Shown here in pieces: positions 16,429 through 25,076 of a stretch of DNA of 64,000 nucleotides. Both the position numbers and the translations under genes were made by a program. The notes beneath the pieces were generated by a model. It worked only from the letters and a program-made list of their open reading frames with translations, was not told the DNA's origin and did no database searches. The DNA is from Microbispora hainanensis (GTDB taxonomy: Bacteria > Actinomycetota > Actinomycetes > Streptosporangiales > Streptosporangiaceae): NCBI RefSeq assembly GCF_006874475.1, contig NZ_VIRM01000027.1, positions 50,475 through 114,474 of the forward strand. Reading direction: 5' to 3'. Every line of letters starts with the position of its first letter. Positions within the stretch are counted from its first letter, which is position 1.

Positions 16429-17285
16429 CCACCACGACCACCGCGACGACCGTCACCACCGGCACTCCCGGCTCCCGGCGGGTCGACCCCGCCGCCGCGG
16501 TCGCCCGCACCACGCCCCGCAGCTCGCTGCAGGAGGCCTGGGTCCAGACCCTGTCGATGGCATGGCGCGCCCTGAAGAAGATGCGCCGCAAGCCCGAGCA
16601 GTTCTTCGACGTGCTCATCCAGCCCTTGTTGTTCACCGCGATGTTCGCGTTCATCTTCGGCGGCGCGATCTCCGGCAGCGTGTCGAACTACCTCCCGATC
16701 TTGATCCCCGGCATCCTCGCCCAGACGGCCCTGACGGTCTGCATGGCGACGGGCGTGCAGTTGCGCGAGGACATGGACAAGGGGGTGTTCGACCGCTTCA
16801 AGTCGCTGCCGATCGCGCGGATCGCCCCTCTGGCCGGCCCGATGATCGCCGACCTGATCCGTTATGGCATCGCGTCGGTGCTGACGGTCGTCACCGCCCT
16901 GATCATCGGTTATCGCCCCGGCGGCGGCGTGCTCGGTTGTATCGGCGGTGTCGCGCTCACCATCATCGCGGGCTGGTCGCTGGCGTGGATCTTCACGTGG
17001 CTGGGCACGATGGCGCGCTCGGCGCAGAGCGTCCAGGGCATCTCCATGATGATCATGTTCCCGCTCACCTTCCTGTCCAACGCCTTCGTCCCCGCCAAGA
17101 CGCTGCCCGGCTGGCTGGAGGCGTTCGTGAAGGTCAACCCGGTGTCGCACGTCGTCTCCGCGGTGCGCGATCTGTTCAACGACGGCGCCGTGACGGCCGA
17201 GGTCGGCTGGGCGGTCGTCGGCTGCGCGGTCGTCGTGGTGGTCTTCGCGCCACTGGCGGTCCGCTCGTACTCCCGCAAGATGTAG
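16425..17285 (+). CDS. ABC-2-type exporter permease, DrrB-like
   Basis: This 286-aa membrane protein has a cytosolic Thr-rich start and six hydrophobic segments from about residue 60. It contains the ABC-2 landmark PLTFLSNAFVPAKTLPGWLEAFVKVNPVSH near residues 205-235. It pairs with the ATPase gene through a 4-base overlap. Convergent with the AfsR-like regulator, it leaves only six bases between the stops. The substrate is unknown; proximity to rph makes a hydrophobic antibiotic plausible but unproven. Confidence 0.88.
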   Translation: MTTTTTATTVTTGTPGSRRVDPAAAVARTTPRSSLQEAWVQTLSMAWRALKKMRRKPEQFFDVLIQPLLFTAMFAFIFGGAISGSVSNYLPILIPGILAQTALTVCMATGVQLREDMDKGVFDRFKSLPIARIAPLAGPMIADLIRYGIASVLTVVTALIIGYRPGGGVLGCIGGVALTIIAGWSLAWIFTWLGTMARSAQSVQGISMMIMFPLTFLSNAFVPAKTLPGWLEAFVKVNPVSHVVSAVRDLFNDGAVTAEVGWAVVGCAVVVVVFAPLAVRSYSRKM

Positions 17286-17291
17286 CCGGTA

Positions 17292-20200
17292 TCAGACGAT
17301 CCGCTCCAGGACGGCATGAGCCTCGGCCAGCAGGCCGGGGCCACGCCGTTCGCCGTATTCGGCCTGGATCCCGGCCATGACGCCGGGGGCGACCCGCTCG
17401 GCGTGCGCGGACAGCTTGGGCCAGTGCATCGTCGGGACGAACCGGTGATAGGCGAAGCGGTCGGCGAGCACGAGCAGCCGCACGGCGTCCTCGGCCGGCA
17501 GCGCCCCCTTCAGCAGGCTCCAGATGCCCAGCGCGGCGAGCACCATCCCCATCACCGGGTAGTCCTTGTTGGCGGAGTCCTGGCCGAACACGGCCAGGGC
17601 CTTGTCGCGCAGTGACTCGAAGAGGTCCGCGCCGTCGTCGCCCTCGCCGTACTGCGCGAACGCACAGAGCGCGACGACCTCGCCCAGGACGGCCCACGGG
17701 GCGGACTCCTCGGCCATTCCCGGGACGCGCCGCTGCCGGAGCACCTCGGTGGTCTCGCGGTGCCGCCGCAGCCCCTCGGCGATGTCGCCGTCGGCGAGGG
17801 CCAGCTCCGCCCTTCCGGCGGCGACCACCAGGGCCTCGCCGTACGTGCCCTGGGTGGCGATCGACTCCATCTCGTCGAGCATCCGCGCGGCCTCGTCGCG
17901 GCGGCCCTCGGCGAGCGCCGTCATGGCGAGGGAGGCGCGGAGCTGGATGACGTCGTCCATCGCCCCGAGGCGTTCGAGCACCGGGAGCGCCTCGGTGGCA
18001 TGCCGGAAGGCCGCCGCGGAGTCGCCGAGGTGCGCGTACAAGCCGGCCAGGTGGGTGTGCAGCAGCGCCCGATGCCAGGGACCGCCGTCGTCGCCGACGA
18101 GTTCGAGGGCGGCCAGGGCCGTGTCGACCGCACCGACCGGGTCGCCGGTGTTCTCCCGGCCGTGGCTCAGCCAGTGGAGCACGACCTGGCGGATCAGCGG
18201 GTCGGGATCGGCGACCAGCTTGTCCAGGCCGTTTTCGGGATCCGACACCATGGTGAGCAGGGCGGTCACCAGCGCCCGTATGGCGGGGTTCGCCGAGTCG
18301 GTCCCCAGATCGGACAGCAGCCGCGTCAGGGGCGCCGACTCCTCGATGGAGACCATGATGCTGTTGAACAGCGCGATGCTCACGGCCAGCCGGGTCCGGT
18401 CGAGGAGCGGGGGCGGCGGCGTCCAGCCGCTCAGGGCCGCGGTGACGGCGGGGGCGAGCACGATGCTGCGCGGGTGGTCGCCGCAGATCGTCCAGTAGGC
18501 GCCCAGTGCGGAGAACAGCACCACGACCGCTTCGGGGTCGGGGTCGGCCAGGGCCTCGCGCAGGACGTCGGCGAGGTTCGTCTCCTCGGCACGCAGCCGG
18601 TCCATCGCGTCGATCTGCCCCGGCGAGTACAGCCGCCTGCCGGCCCGATCGGCATAACCGACGGCCCAGGCGCGTACGGCGGCCCGCGCCTCGCCGGTCT
18701 CGCCGGCCGACTCCAGTTGCACCCGGCCGAACTCGCGCACCGTCTCGAGCATGCGATAGCGGACGCCGTCGGCCGTCTCCACGACGGTCAGCAGAGACTG
18801 CTCCACGAGCTCCTCGACGTCGCCGAGAGCGCCGTCGCCGAGCACCTCCTCGGCCGCGTCGAGGGCGAAACCGTCGGGGAAGGCCGACAGACGGCGCAGG
18901 GCGAGGCGCTCCCGCTCGCCGAGGAGGTTCCAGGACCAGTCGATCACCGCCTCCAGCGTCCGATGCCGCGAAGGGGCGCTCCGGTCGCCGCCGCGCAGCA
19001 GCGAGAACCTGTCCTCCAGCCGCCGGGCGATCTCGGCCGGTGACATCACCCGCACCTTCGCGGCGGCCAGCTCGATCGCGAGCGGCAGTCCGTCGAGGCG
19101 GGCCACGACCGTCCGTACGTCGTCCTCGTCGAGGTGCACACCGGGCCGCGCCGCGGTCGCCCGGTCGCGGAACAGCTCGACGGCGTCGCCCACGCCCAGC
19201 TGGGGGAGCGGATAGACGCGTTCGGCTGCGATCGCCAGCGGCGAGCGGGTCGTGGTGAGGACCCGCAGCTCCCGTGTGGTCGCGGTCAGATAGGCGACGA
19301 GGTCGGCCACCGCCTCCACCAGATGCTCGCAGTTGTCGAGCACCAGCAGCACCGGGGCCAGATCGAGCTGCTGGGCGATCCGGGCCCGGATGTCGGCGCG
19401 CTGCCGCGGCGTGAGCGCACGGCGGCCGGTGACCGAGTCGCGGACCCCGAGCGCCGACCCGACCTCGCCGACCAGGTCTTCGGGCGCGGTCACGCCGGCC
19501 AGCTCGACGAAGTGCACCACCGGCTGCGGGGCCTCACGTGCCACGGCATGGGCGAGCCGGGTCTTGCCGAGCCCGCCCGGGCCGAGGATCGAGACCACCC
19601 GTGAGGTGGCGAGCAGCGCCCGCACCCGCCGGAGGTCGTCGCCGCGGCCGAGCAGCGGGGTCGTGTCGAACCGCACGCCGACGCGTACGGGACTGTCGAG
19701 CGCCAGCAGCTCACGGTGCACCCGCCGCAGCTCCGGGCCGACGTCGGCGCCGATCCGGTCGCGCAGGTCCGACCGATAGCGCTCGAAGCGGTCGAGCGCG
19801 GCTCCCGTGCCGCGCACCGCCGCCTCGCTGTGCAGGAGGTCGGCGAGCAGTCCTTCGTCCTCGGGGTGGGCGCGCACGGCCTCCTCAAGCTCGGGCAGGG
19901 CGATGTCGTGGTCGCCGCTCCTGCTCCTGGCCCGGGCGAGCACGACCCGTGCGGACGCCAGGTCGCGTTCCGCGCGCCGGCGCACCTCGGCCAGCGGGCC
20001 GTCGCCCTCCGGAGGCGACGCCCCGGCGCCCAGCGCGAGCGCCTCCTCCGCGGCAGCGCCCGCCGCGGCCGGATTCTCGGCGAGCAGCGCCGCCGCCCGG
20101 GCCGTCAGAGCATGCAGCCGGCCGGTGTCGACCCGGCCGGGCGGGACGTCGAGCCGATAGCCGCTCCCTTCCGTGACCAGCGCCTCCGGCCCGACGACCG

Positions 20201-20402
20201 CCCTGGTCCTGGACACCAGGACCTGCAGCGCCTTCGCCGGATTGGCCGGTTCGCTGTCCCCCCACACGTCCGCGACGAGCCGCTCCGCGTGCACCGTCCG
20301 GGAGGCGAGCGCGAGGGCGGCGAGCAACGCCTGAGCCCTCTCGCCGACCACAGGCTGCCCCCGCCACCGCACACCGTGGAGCAGGCACAGGTCGATCGGC
20401 AT
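17292..20402 (-). CDS. AfsR/SARP-type transcriptional regulator with NB-ARC and TPR domains
   Basis: This 1036-aa protein has an N-terminal winged helix of the SARP type (residues ~1-90), a bacterial transcriptional activation domain (about 95-240), and an NB-ARC-like ATPase with GPGGLGKT (about 270) and LLVLDNCEHL (about 350). An AL-rich TPR-like C-terminal half follows. Such STAND ATPases integrate signals to activate secondary-metabolite or stress genes. The start sits where the winged helix begins (MPIDLCLLHG). It is monocistronic, convergent with the ABC exporter. Its targets are not visible here. Confidence 0.88.
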   Translation of the reverse strand: MPIDLCLLHGVRWRGQPVVGERAQALLAALALASRTVHAERLVADVWGDSEPANPAKALQVLVSRTRAVVGPEALVTEGSGYRLDVPPGRVDTGRLHALTARAAALLAENPAAAGAAAEEALALGAGASPPEGDGPLAEVRRRAERDLASARVVLARARSRSGDHDIALPELEEAVRAHPEDEGLLADLLHSEAAVRGTGAALDRFERYRSDLRDRIGADVGPELRRVHRELLALDSPVRVGVRFDTTPLLGRGDDLRRVRALLATSRVVSILGPGGLGKTRLAHAVAREAPQPVVHFVELAGVTAPEDLVGEVGSALGVRDSVTGRRALTPRQRADIRARIAQQLDLAPVLLVLDNCEHLVEAVADLVAYLTATTRELRVLTTTRSPLAIAAERVYPLPQLGVGDAVELFRDRATAARPGVHLDEDDVRTVVARLDGLPLAIELAAAKVRVMSPAEIARRLEDRFSLLRGGDRSAPSRHRTLEAVIDWSWNLLGERERLALRRLSAFPDGFALDAAEEVLGDGALGDVEELVEQSLLTVVETADGVRYRMLETVREFGRVQLESAGETGEARAAVRAWAVGYADRAGRRLYSPGQIDAMDRLRAEETNLADVLREALADPDPEAVVVLFSALGAYWTICGDHPRSIVLAPAVTAALSGWTPPPPLLDRTRLAVSIALFNSIMVSIEESAPLTRLLSDLGTDSANPAIRALVTALLTMVSDPENGLDKLVADPDPLIRQVVLHWLSHGRENTGDPVGAVDTALAALELVGDDGGPWHRALLHTHLAGLYAHLGDSAAAFRHATEALPVLERLGAMDDVIQLRASLAMTALAEGRRDEAARMLDEMESIATQGTYGEALVVAAGRAELALADGDIAEGLRRHRETTEVLRQRRVPGMAEESAPWAVLGEVVALCAFAQYGEGDDGADLFESLRDKALAVFGQDSANKDYPVMGMVLAALGIWSLLKGALPAEDAVRLLVLADRFAYHRFVPTMHWPKLSAHAERVAPGVMAGIQAEYGERRGPGLLAEAHAVLERIV

Positions 20403-20431
20403 GCCGCAAGTCTAGGCTCCGGCGAGCCGCG

Positions 20432-21301
20432 TCACGGGGCCGTGAGAAACGTGAAGTGGTCCTTGCCCACGACAACCGGATTGCGGAGTTCGCCGATCTC
20501 GTCGATCGTCACGGTGATCACGTCGCCCGCCTGCAACAGGAAGTCGAGATCGGGCACGACGCCGGTCCCGGTGGCGAGAACGGCCCCGTGGGGATGGTTC
20601 TCGGAGTGGAAGAGGTAGGCGGTCAGCTGGGCGAACGGGCGCCGGATCTGCTTCGTCGAGGTCGTGCCGTTCCAGACGACCTCGCCCTCGCGGGTGATCG
20701 TCAGCCGGATGGCGAGGTCGGAGGGATCGACCTCCCATGCGGGTCTGATGCCGGGGGAGAGGGCGCACGCTCCGGCGTACACCTTGGCCTGCGGTAGGTA
20801 GAGGGGGTTCTCACCCTCCACGGAGCGCGAGCTCATGTCGTTGCAGACGACGTAGCCGACGATCTCCTCGAAGCGGTTGACGACGAGGGCCAGCTCGGGC
20901 TCGGGAACGTTGAGCTCCGAGTCGGAGCGGATGCCCACGGGTTCGCCGTCCACGACGACCCGCCAGGCGGGCGACTTGAAGAACAGCTCGGGCCGCTCGG
21001 CGTCGTAGACCAGCTCGTAGACCGATTTGAGACTGCTCTCTTCCACCCGCGCGTCCCGGGAGCGCAGGTAGGTCACGCCCGCGGCCCACACCTCCATGGC
21101 GCCGTCCGCGGGGGCGAGCAGACGTACGTCACCGAGCGAGCGATCGGGGACGGCGTCGGCGCACATCCGTTCGATCTCCTCGATCCGGTGGCTCAGCAGC
21201 TCGGACACGCCGGCGACCGGGAGAGGGGACAGGACACCCTCGTTCAGTACGGCGACGCGTGGTTGGGAATCGCTGTCACTCCTGTATCGAACGATGTGCA
21301 C
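20432..21301 (-). CDS. FAH-family 2-keto-3-deoxy-aldonate dehydratase-like enzyme
   Basis: This 289-aa protein is placed at a GTG preceded by AAGGCGAGG. It has the fumarylacetoacetate-hydrolase fold: EVWAAGVTYLRSRDARVEES, FFKSPAWRVV, VPEPELALVV and NDMSSRSVEGENPLYLPQAK, with acidic metal ligands in the EPE region. Family members related to 2-keto-3-deoxy-D-arabinonate or -xylonate dehydratase (KdaD/XylX) share this length and wording. In this locus it would take the product of the IlvD-type dehydratase and form alpha-ketoglutarate semialdehyde. That role is inferred from context. It is divergent from the GH3 gene. Confidence 0.78.
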   Translation of the reverse strand: MHIVRYRSDSDSQPRVAVLNEGVLSPLPVAGVSELLSHRIEEIERMCADAVPDRSLGDVRLLAPADGAMEVWAAGVTYLRSRDARVEESSLKSVYELVYDAERPELFFKSPAWRVVVDGEPVGIRSDSELNVPEPELALVVNRFEEIVGYVVCNDMSSRSVEGENPLYLPQAKVYAGACALSPGIRPAWEVDPSDLAIRLTITREGEVVWNGTTSTKQIRRPFAQLTAYLFHSENHPHGAVLATGTGVVPDLDFLLQAGDVITVTIDEIGELRNPVVVGKDHFTFLTAP

Positions 21302-21359
21302 GCGAATCCTCGCCTTCGAAAATCTGGACAAAGCGAACAAGATCGGTGACGGTGTGATT

Positions 21360-21377
21360 GTAATCGTTATCGATTAC
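21360..21377. promoter_or_regulatory. Palindrome GTAATCG-TTAT-CGATTAC, candidate LacI operator
   Basis: Perfect 7-bp arms lie between the divergent FAH and GH3 genes. The core AATCGTTATCGATT recurs (13 of 14 bases, inverted) just upstream of the lacI gene at 23862-23875, which supports a shared LacI-family site. Confidence 0.72.
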
Positions 21378-21418
21378 GTTTGCGAGAGTAAGACCACGAG
21401 AGTGATCGAGGTGAGCGG

Positions 21419-23800
21419 GTGACCACGGTGAGGCGGGAATCCGGAGCGGCGTACACCGATCCGGTCGTGCCGGTGGGCGAGCGCGTGGCGGATCTGCTGG
21501 GTCGGATGACCCGGGAGGAGAAGCTCGCGCAGTTGGGGAGCGTCTGGGCGTTCTCCCTGATCGAGGGAGGCCGATTCTCGGCGGAGCGGGCGCGCCCGGT
21601 CCTCCGCCACGGCCTGGGCCACGTGACCCGTGTCGCGGGAGCCACGAACCTCAAGGCGGCGCAGGTCGCGCGGGTCGCCAACGAGATCCAGCGATTCCTG
21701 GTGACGGAGACCCGGCTGGGGATCCCGGCGATCGTGCACGAGGAGGTGTGCTCCGGGGTGATGGCGCGGGAGGCGACCATCTTCCCTCAGGCCATCGGGG
21801 TCGCGAGCACCTGGGAACCGGAGCTCAACCGGCGGCTGGCGGACGCCGTACGTGCGCAGATGCGCGCGATGGGCAGCCATCAGGGGCTCTCGCCGGTGCT
21901 CGACGTGGTGCGTGACCCGCGGTGGGGCCGCACCGAGGAGACCTACGGGGAGGACCCCCACCTGGTGGCCCGCATGGGCGTGGCGTTCGTCCGGGGCCTT
22001 CAGGGCGCCTCGCTGACCGAGGGCGTCATCGCGACGGCCAAGCACTTCGTCGGTTACGGAGCGTCCGAGGGCGGGCTGAACTGGGCGCCGGCGCACCTGC
22101 CGCCCCGTCTGCTGCGGGAGGTGTATCTGCACCCGTTCGAGGCGGCCGTCCGCGAGGCGGGTCTCCAGTCGGTGATGGCCGGTTATCACGAGCTGGACGG
22201 CATTCCCTGCCATGGCAACGGCGAGCTGCTCGGCGACGTCCTGCGCGGCGAGTGGGGTTTCGAAGGGACCGTCGTGTCGGACTACTTCGCCGTAGACGAT
22301 CTCCACTCGTATCACCACTTCGCAGGGGACAAGCGGCAGGCCGCGGTGCTGGCGCTCACCGCGGGCGTCGACGTCGAGCTTCCGGCGACGGACGCGTACG
22401 GGGCCGCGCTGACCCAGGCCCTCGACCAGGGCGAGGCCGGTGAAGCGGAGCTGGACCAGGCGGTCTCACGGGTTCTGCGGCACAAGTTCGAGCTCGGCCT
22501 GTTCGAGAACCCCTACGTCGACGAGGCGGCGGTGACGGTCGACGCCGCGCCGCACCGGGAGGTGGCGCTGGAGATCGCCCGCCGCAGCCTCGTCCTGCTC
22601 AAGAACGACGCCATGCTGCCGCTGCGGCCGGGCACGGGAACGGACGCGGGAACGGAGGCGGGAACGGTCGCGCTCATCGGCCCGAACGCGGACGACGCGC
22701 GGCACCTGCTCGGCGACTACTCCTTCGCCGCGCACGTCGAGTCGCTGATGCAGGCGCGGGAGCGGAAGGGCCTGCTCGGCCAGACGATGACGATCCCGGA
22801 CGACCTCGAGATCGAGGAGAGCACCGACGGGGTGCCGACAGTGCGCGACGAGCTCGCGGCCCGCCTGGGCGACCGGCTGCGGTACGCGCGCGGGTGCGAC
22901 GTGGTCGGCACGTCGAGGGACGGTTTCGCCGAGGCGGTCGCGGCCGCCGCGGCGGCCGACGTCGCGGTGCTCGTCCTGGGGGATCGCTCGGGATTGACGA
23001 CCGAGGCCACGACGGGGGAGTCGCGTGACCGGTCCAGCCTGGAACTGCCCGGTGTCCAGGAGGACCTGGTGCGTGCCGTCGTCGCCACCGGCACCCCGGT
23101 GGTGGCGGTGCTCGTCGCGGGCCGGCCCGTCGGCGGCGACTTCCTGCACGAGAACTGCGCCGCGGTGCTGCTGGCCTGGCTGCCCGGGCAGACCGGGGCG
23201 AGGGCGATCGCCGAGGTTCTGCTCGGCGAGGTGAACCCGAGCGGGAAACTGCCCATCTCCTATCCGCGCAGCGTCGGCCAGATCCCCGTCTTCTATGGGC
23301 ACAAGGTGTCCGGAGGGCGGTCGCACTGGCACGGTGACTACGTCGACTCGCCCGTCAGCCCGCGATACCGCTTCGGCCACGGGCTCGGGTACGCCCCGTT
23401 CGTGGTCGAACGGGCCACGCTCGACCGCACGGAGGTCACGGCGGGGGACGGCGTCACGGTGGAGGTCACCGTGGCCAACACCGGCGACCGGGCCGGCGAG
23501 GAGGTCGTCCAGCTCTACATACGCGACCCGCAGGCGTCGGTCACCCGGCCCGTGCTGGAGCTGAAGGGCTTCGCCCGCGTGTCCGCCGGCGCCGGGGAGC
23601 GAACGACCGTCCGTTTCGACCTGCCCACAGACCGGCTCGGCTTCTACGACCGGAACATGAACTACACGGTAGAAGACGGACATATCGAGGTGTATGTCGG
23701 CTTCTCCTCCGACGGCCACACCCACGCCGGCACGTTCACGATCACGGGGGGCGGCCCGGCCTATTTGGGGCGCGCTCTAAAGGGCGTACGGTCGTTGTAA
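21419..23800 (+). CDS. Glycoside hydrolase family 3 (beta-xylosidase/beta-glucosidase type)
   Basis: This 793-aa enzyme starts at a GTG after GAGGTGAG. It has the GH3 N-terminal barrel with DPRWGRTEETYGEDP and KHFVGYG, and the nucleophile Asp in VVSDYF (about residue 288). The alpha/beta sandwich domain has RRSLVLLKND and LGDRSGLTTEATTGE, and a C-terminal fibronectin-III-like domain carries EEVVQLYIRD. There is no signal peptide, so it acts in the cytosol on imported oligosaccharides, releasing terminal beta-linked sugars with retention. Context (aldonate dehydratases, esterase) favours xylose- or arabinose-containing substrates. It is likely repressed by the downstream LacI protein. Confidence 0.9.
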   Translation: MTTVRRESGAAYTDPVVPVGERVADLLGRMTREEKLAQLGSVWAFSLIEGGRFSAERARPVLRHGLGHVTRVAGATNLKAAQVARVANEIQRFLVTETRLGIPAIVHEEVCSGVMAREATIFPQAIGVASTWEPELNRRLADAVRAQMRAMGSHQGLSPVLDVVRDPRWGRTEETYGEDPHLVARMGVAFVRGLQGASLTEGVIATAKHFVGYGASEGGLNWAPAHLPPRLLREVYLHPFEAAVREAGLQSVMAGYHELDGIPCHGNGELLGDVLRGEWGFEGTVVSDYFAVDDLHSYHHFAGDKRQAAVLALTAGVDVELPATDAYGAALTQALDQGEAGEAELDQAVSRVLRHKFELGLFENPYVDEAAVTVDAAPHREVALEIARRSLVLLKNDAMLPLRPGTGTDAGTEAGTVALIGPNADDARHLLGDYSFAAHVESLMQARERKGLLGQTMTIPDDLEIEESTDGVPTVRDELAARLGDRLRYARGCDVVGTSRDGFAEAVAAAAAADVAVLVLGDRSGLTTEATTGESRDRSSLELPGVQEDLVRAVVATGTPVVAVLVAGRPVGGDFLHENCAAVLLAWLPGQTGARAIAEVLLGEVNPSGKLPISYPRSVGQIPVFYGHKVSGGRSHWHGDYVDSPVSPRYRFGHGLGYAPFVVERATLDRTEVTAGDGVTVEVTVANTGDRAGEEVVQLYIRDPQASVTRPVLELKGFARVSAGAGERTTVRFDLPTDRLGFYDRNMNYTVEDGHIEVYVGFSSDGHTHAGTFTITGGGPAYLGRALKGVRSL

Positions 23801-23861
23801 CAAGACGCCGACAGGCCTTGTGTTTGCTATCGGTGTCGCTTACGTTAAAGGCCGGAAACGT

Positions 23862-23875
23862 AACCGATAACGATT
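23862..23875. promoter_or_regulatory. Second copy of the LacI operator-like motif
   Basis: AACCGATAACGATT is the reverse complement of AATCGTTATCGGTT and differs by one base from the core upstream of GH3. Its position 20 bp before the lacI start suits autorepression. Confidence 0.68.
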
Positions 23876-23894
23876 GCAATGCGGAGAGGGCGGC

Positions 23895-24917
23895 ATGGCC
23901 GAGGGCGGTGCGCCGGTGACGATGAGCGATGTCGCACGACTGGCGGGCGTCTCCACCGCGACCGTGTCGCGCGTGGTCAACGGACGTTACGGCGTCAGTG
24001 CCAGCACCATCGCGCAGGTTCGTTCGGCCATCGAGCGGCTGGGCTACGAGTCGAGCCTCGTGGCGGCGAGCCTGCGGCGCACCCGCACCAACGTCCTCGG
24101 TCTGGTGACGCACCGCTTCCAGTCCTACACGGCCGAGGTGCTCAAGGGCGTGATGGACGCGTTGACCCAGTCGGGCTTCGACCTGATCATCTACGCGAAC
24201 AGCGACGTCTACGGCACCTACTCGGAGGGCTGGGAGCAGCGGCATCTGACCCGTCTGTCGGGCACCCTCACGGACGGGTGCATCGTGGTCACGCCCTGGG
24301 GCGAGGTGCGGGCCAGCACTCCGATCGTGGTCATCGATCCGGTCAGGGACTCGGCGGTGCCGTCGGTGACCGCGGACAACCTCACGGGCGCGACCACGGC
24401 GGTCGAGCACCTGCTCGGCCTGGGCCATCGGCGTATCGGCTTCATCGCGGGCCGTTCCAGCCTGGCGGCGGCGTGGTCGCGTGAGGAGGGATACCGCAAG
24501 GCGCTGGCCGAGGCCGGCATTCCGGTGGATCCGGCGTTGATCGGACGAGGGGATTTCAACCCCGAGTCCGCGGCCCCGCTGGCTCGCGCCCTGCTCGAAA
24601 GGCCGGACCGGCCGACGGCGATCTTCGCGGCCAGCGACGGGATGGCGCTGAAGGTGCTGGAGGTCGCGAAGGAGATGGGGCTCGACGTCCCCGGCGACCT
24701 GTCGGTGGTCGGGTTCGACAACATCCCGGAGTCGGCGTTGGCGGAGCCGAGGCTGACCACCGTGGACCAGTCGATGTACCGGCTCGGGCACGAGGCCGCG
24801 CACATGCTCAAATCACTGGTGACCGGTGAGTGGGAAGGCCCCCGCCAGATCCTGCTGCCGACGCGCCTGCTGGTCCGTGGCTCCACCGCCCCGGTGAGGG
24901 CCGTGACGAGACCATGA
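23895..24917 (+). CDS. LacI-family regulator of the glycan locus
   Basis: This 340-aa protein is placed at ATG 23895 after GGAGAGGG. The helix-turn-helix and hinge are VTMSDVARLAGVSTATVSRVVN near residues 8-29. The sugar-binding part has GHRRIGFIAGRSS, AIFAASDGMALK and DLSVVGFDNIPESA. It sits between the GH3 and esterase genes. Near-identical operator candidates flank its own start and the GH3/FAH promoter, so local control by an oligosaccharide or pentose is likely. Confidence 0.9.
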   Translation: MAEGGAPVTMSDVARLAGVSTATVSRVVNGRYGVSASTIAQVRSAIERLGYESSLVAASLRRTRTNVLGLVTHRFQSYTAEVLKGVMDALTQSGFDLIIYANSDVYGTYSEGWEQRHLTRLSGTLTDGCIVVTPWGEVRASTPIVVIDPVRDSAVPSVTADNLTGATTAVEHLLGLGHRRIGFIAGRSSLAAAWSREEGYRKALAEAGIPVDPALIGRGDFNPESAAPLARALLERPDRPTAIFAASDGMALKVLEVAKEMGLDVPGDLSVVGFDNIPESALAEPRLTTVDQSMYRLGHEAAHMLKSLVTGEWEGPRQILLPTRLLVRGSTAPVRAVTRP

Positions 24918-24926
24918 CACAGACCC

Positions 24927-24964
24927 TCATCTGCGACGTCAGTTGCCGCTGACGTCGCAGATGA
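24927..24964 (+). terminator. 16-bp perfect hairpin after lacI
   Basis: TCATCTGCGACGTCAG and CTGACGTCGCAGATGA form a perfect stem with a TTGCCG loop, nine bases after the lacI stop. There is no U tract, as is common for actinobacterial hairpin terminators. The gap up to the next gene (24965-25076) shows no other clear signal. Confidence 0.7.
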
Positions 24965-25076
24965 AAGGCACCCCCCTACGAACGGAGGTACATAAACCAA
25001 CCAGCGCACATCCGCAGACGATTACGGCTGGCCGATCGGACCCCATCCGCAGCCAGCCATCCTAGGAGTGCTCAGT

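Noticed and set aside
21301..21340. Upstream TTG start for the FAH-family gene
   Set aside because: It has no ribosome-binding site, while the GTG at 21301 follows AAGGCGAGG.
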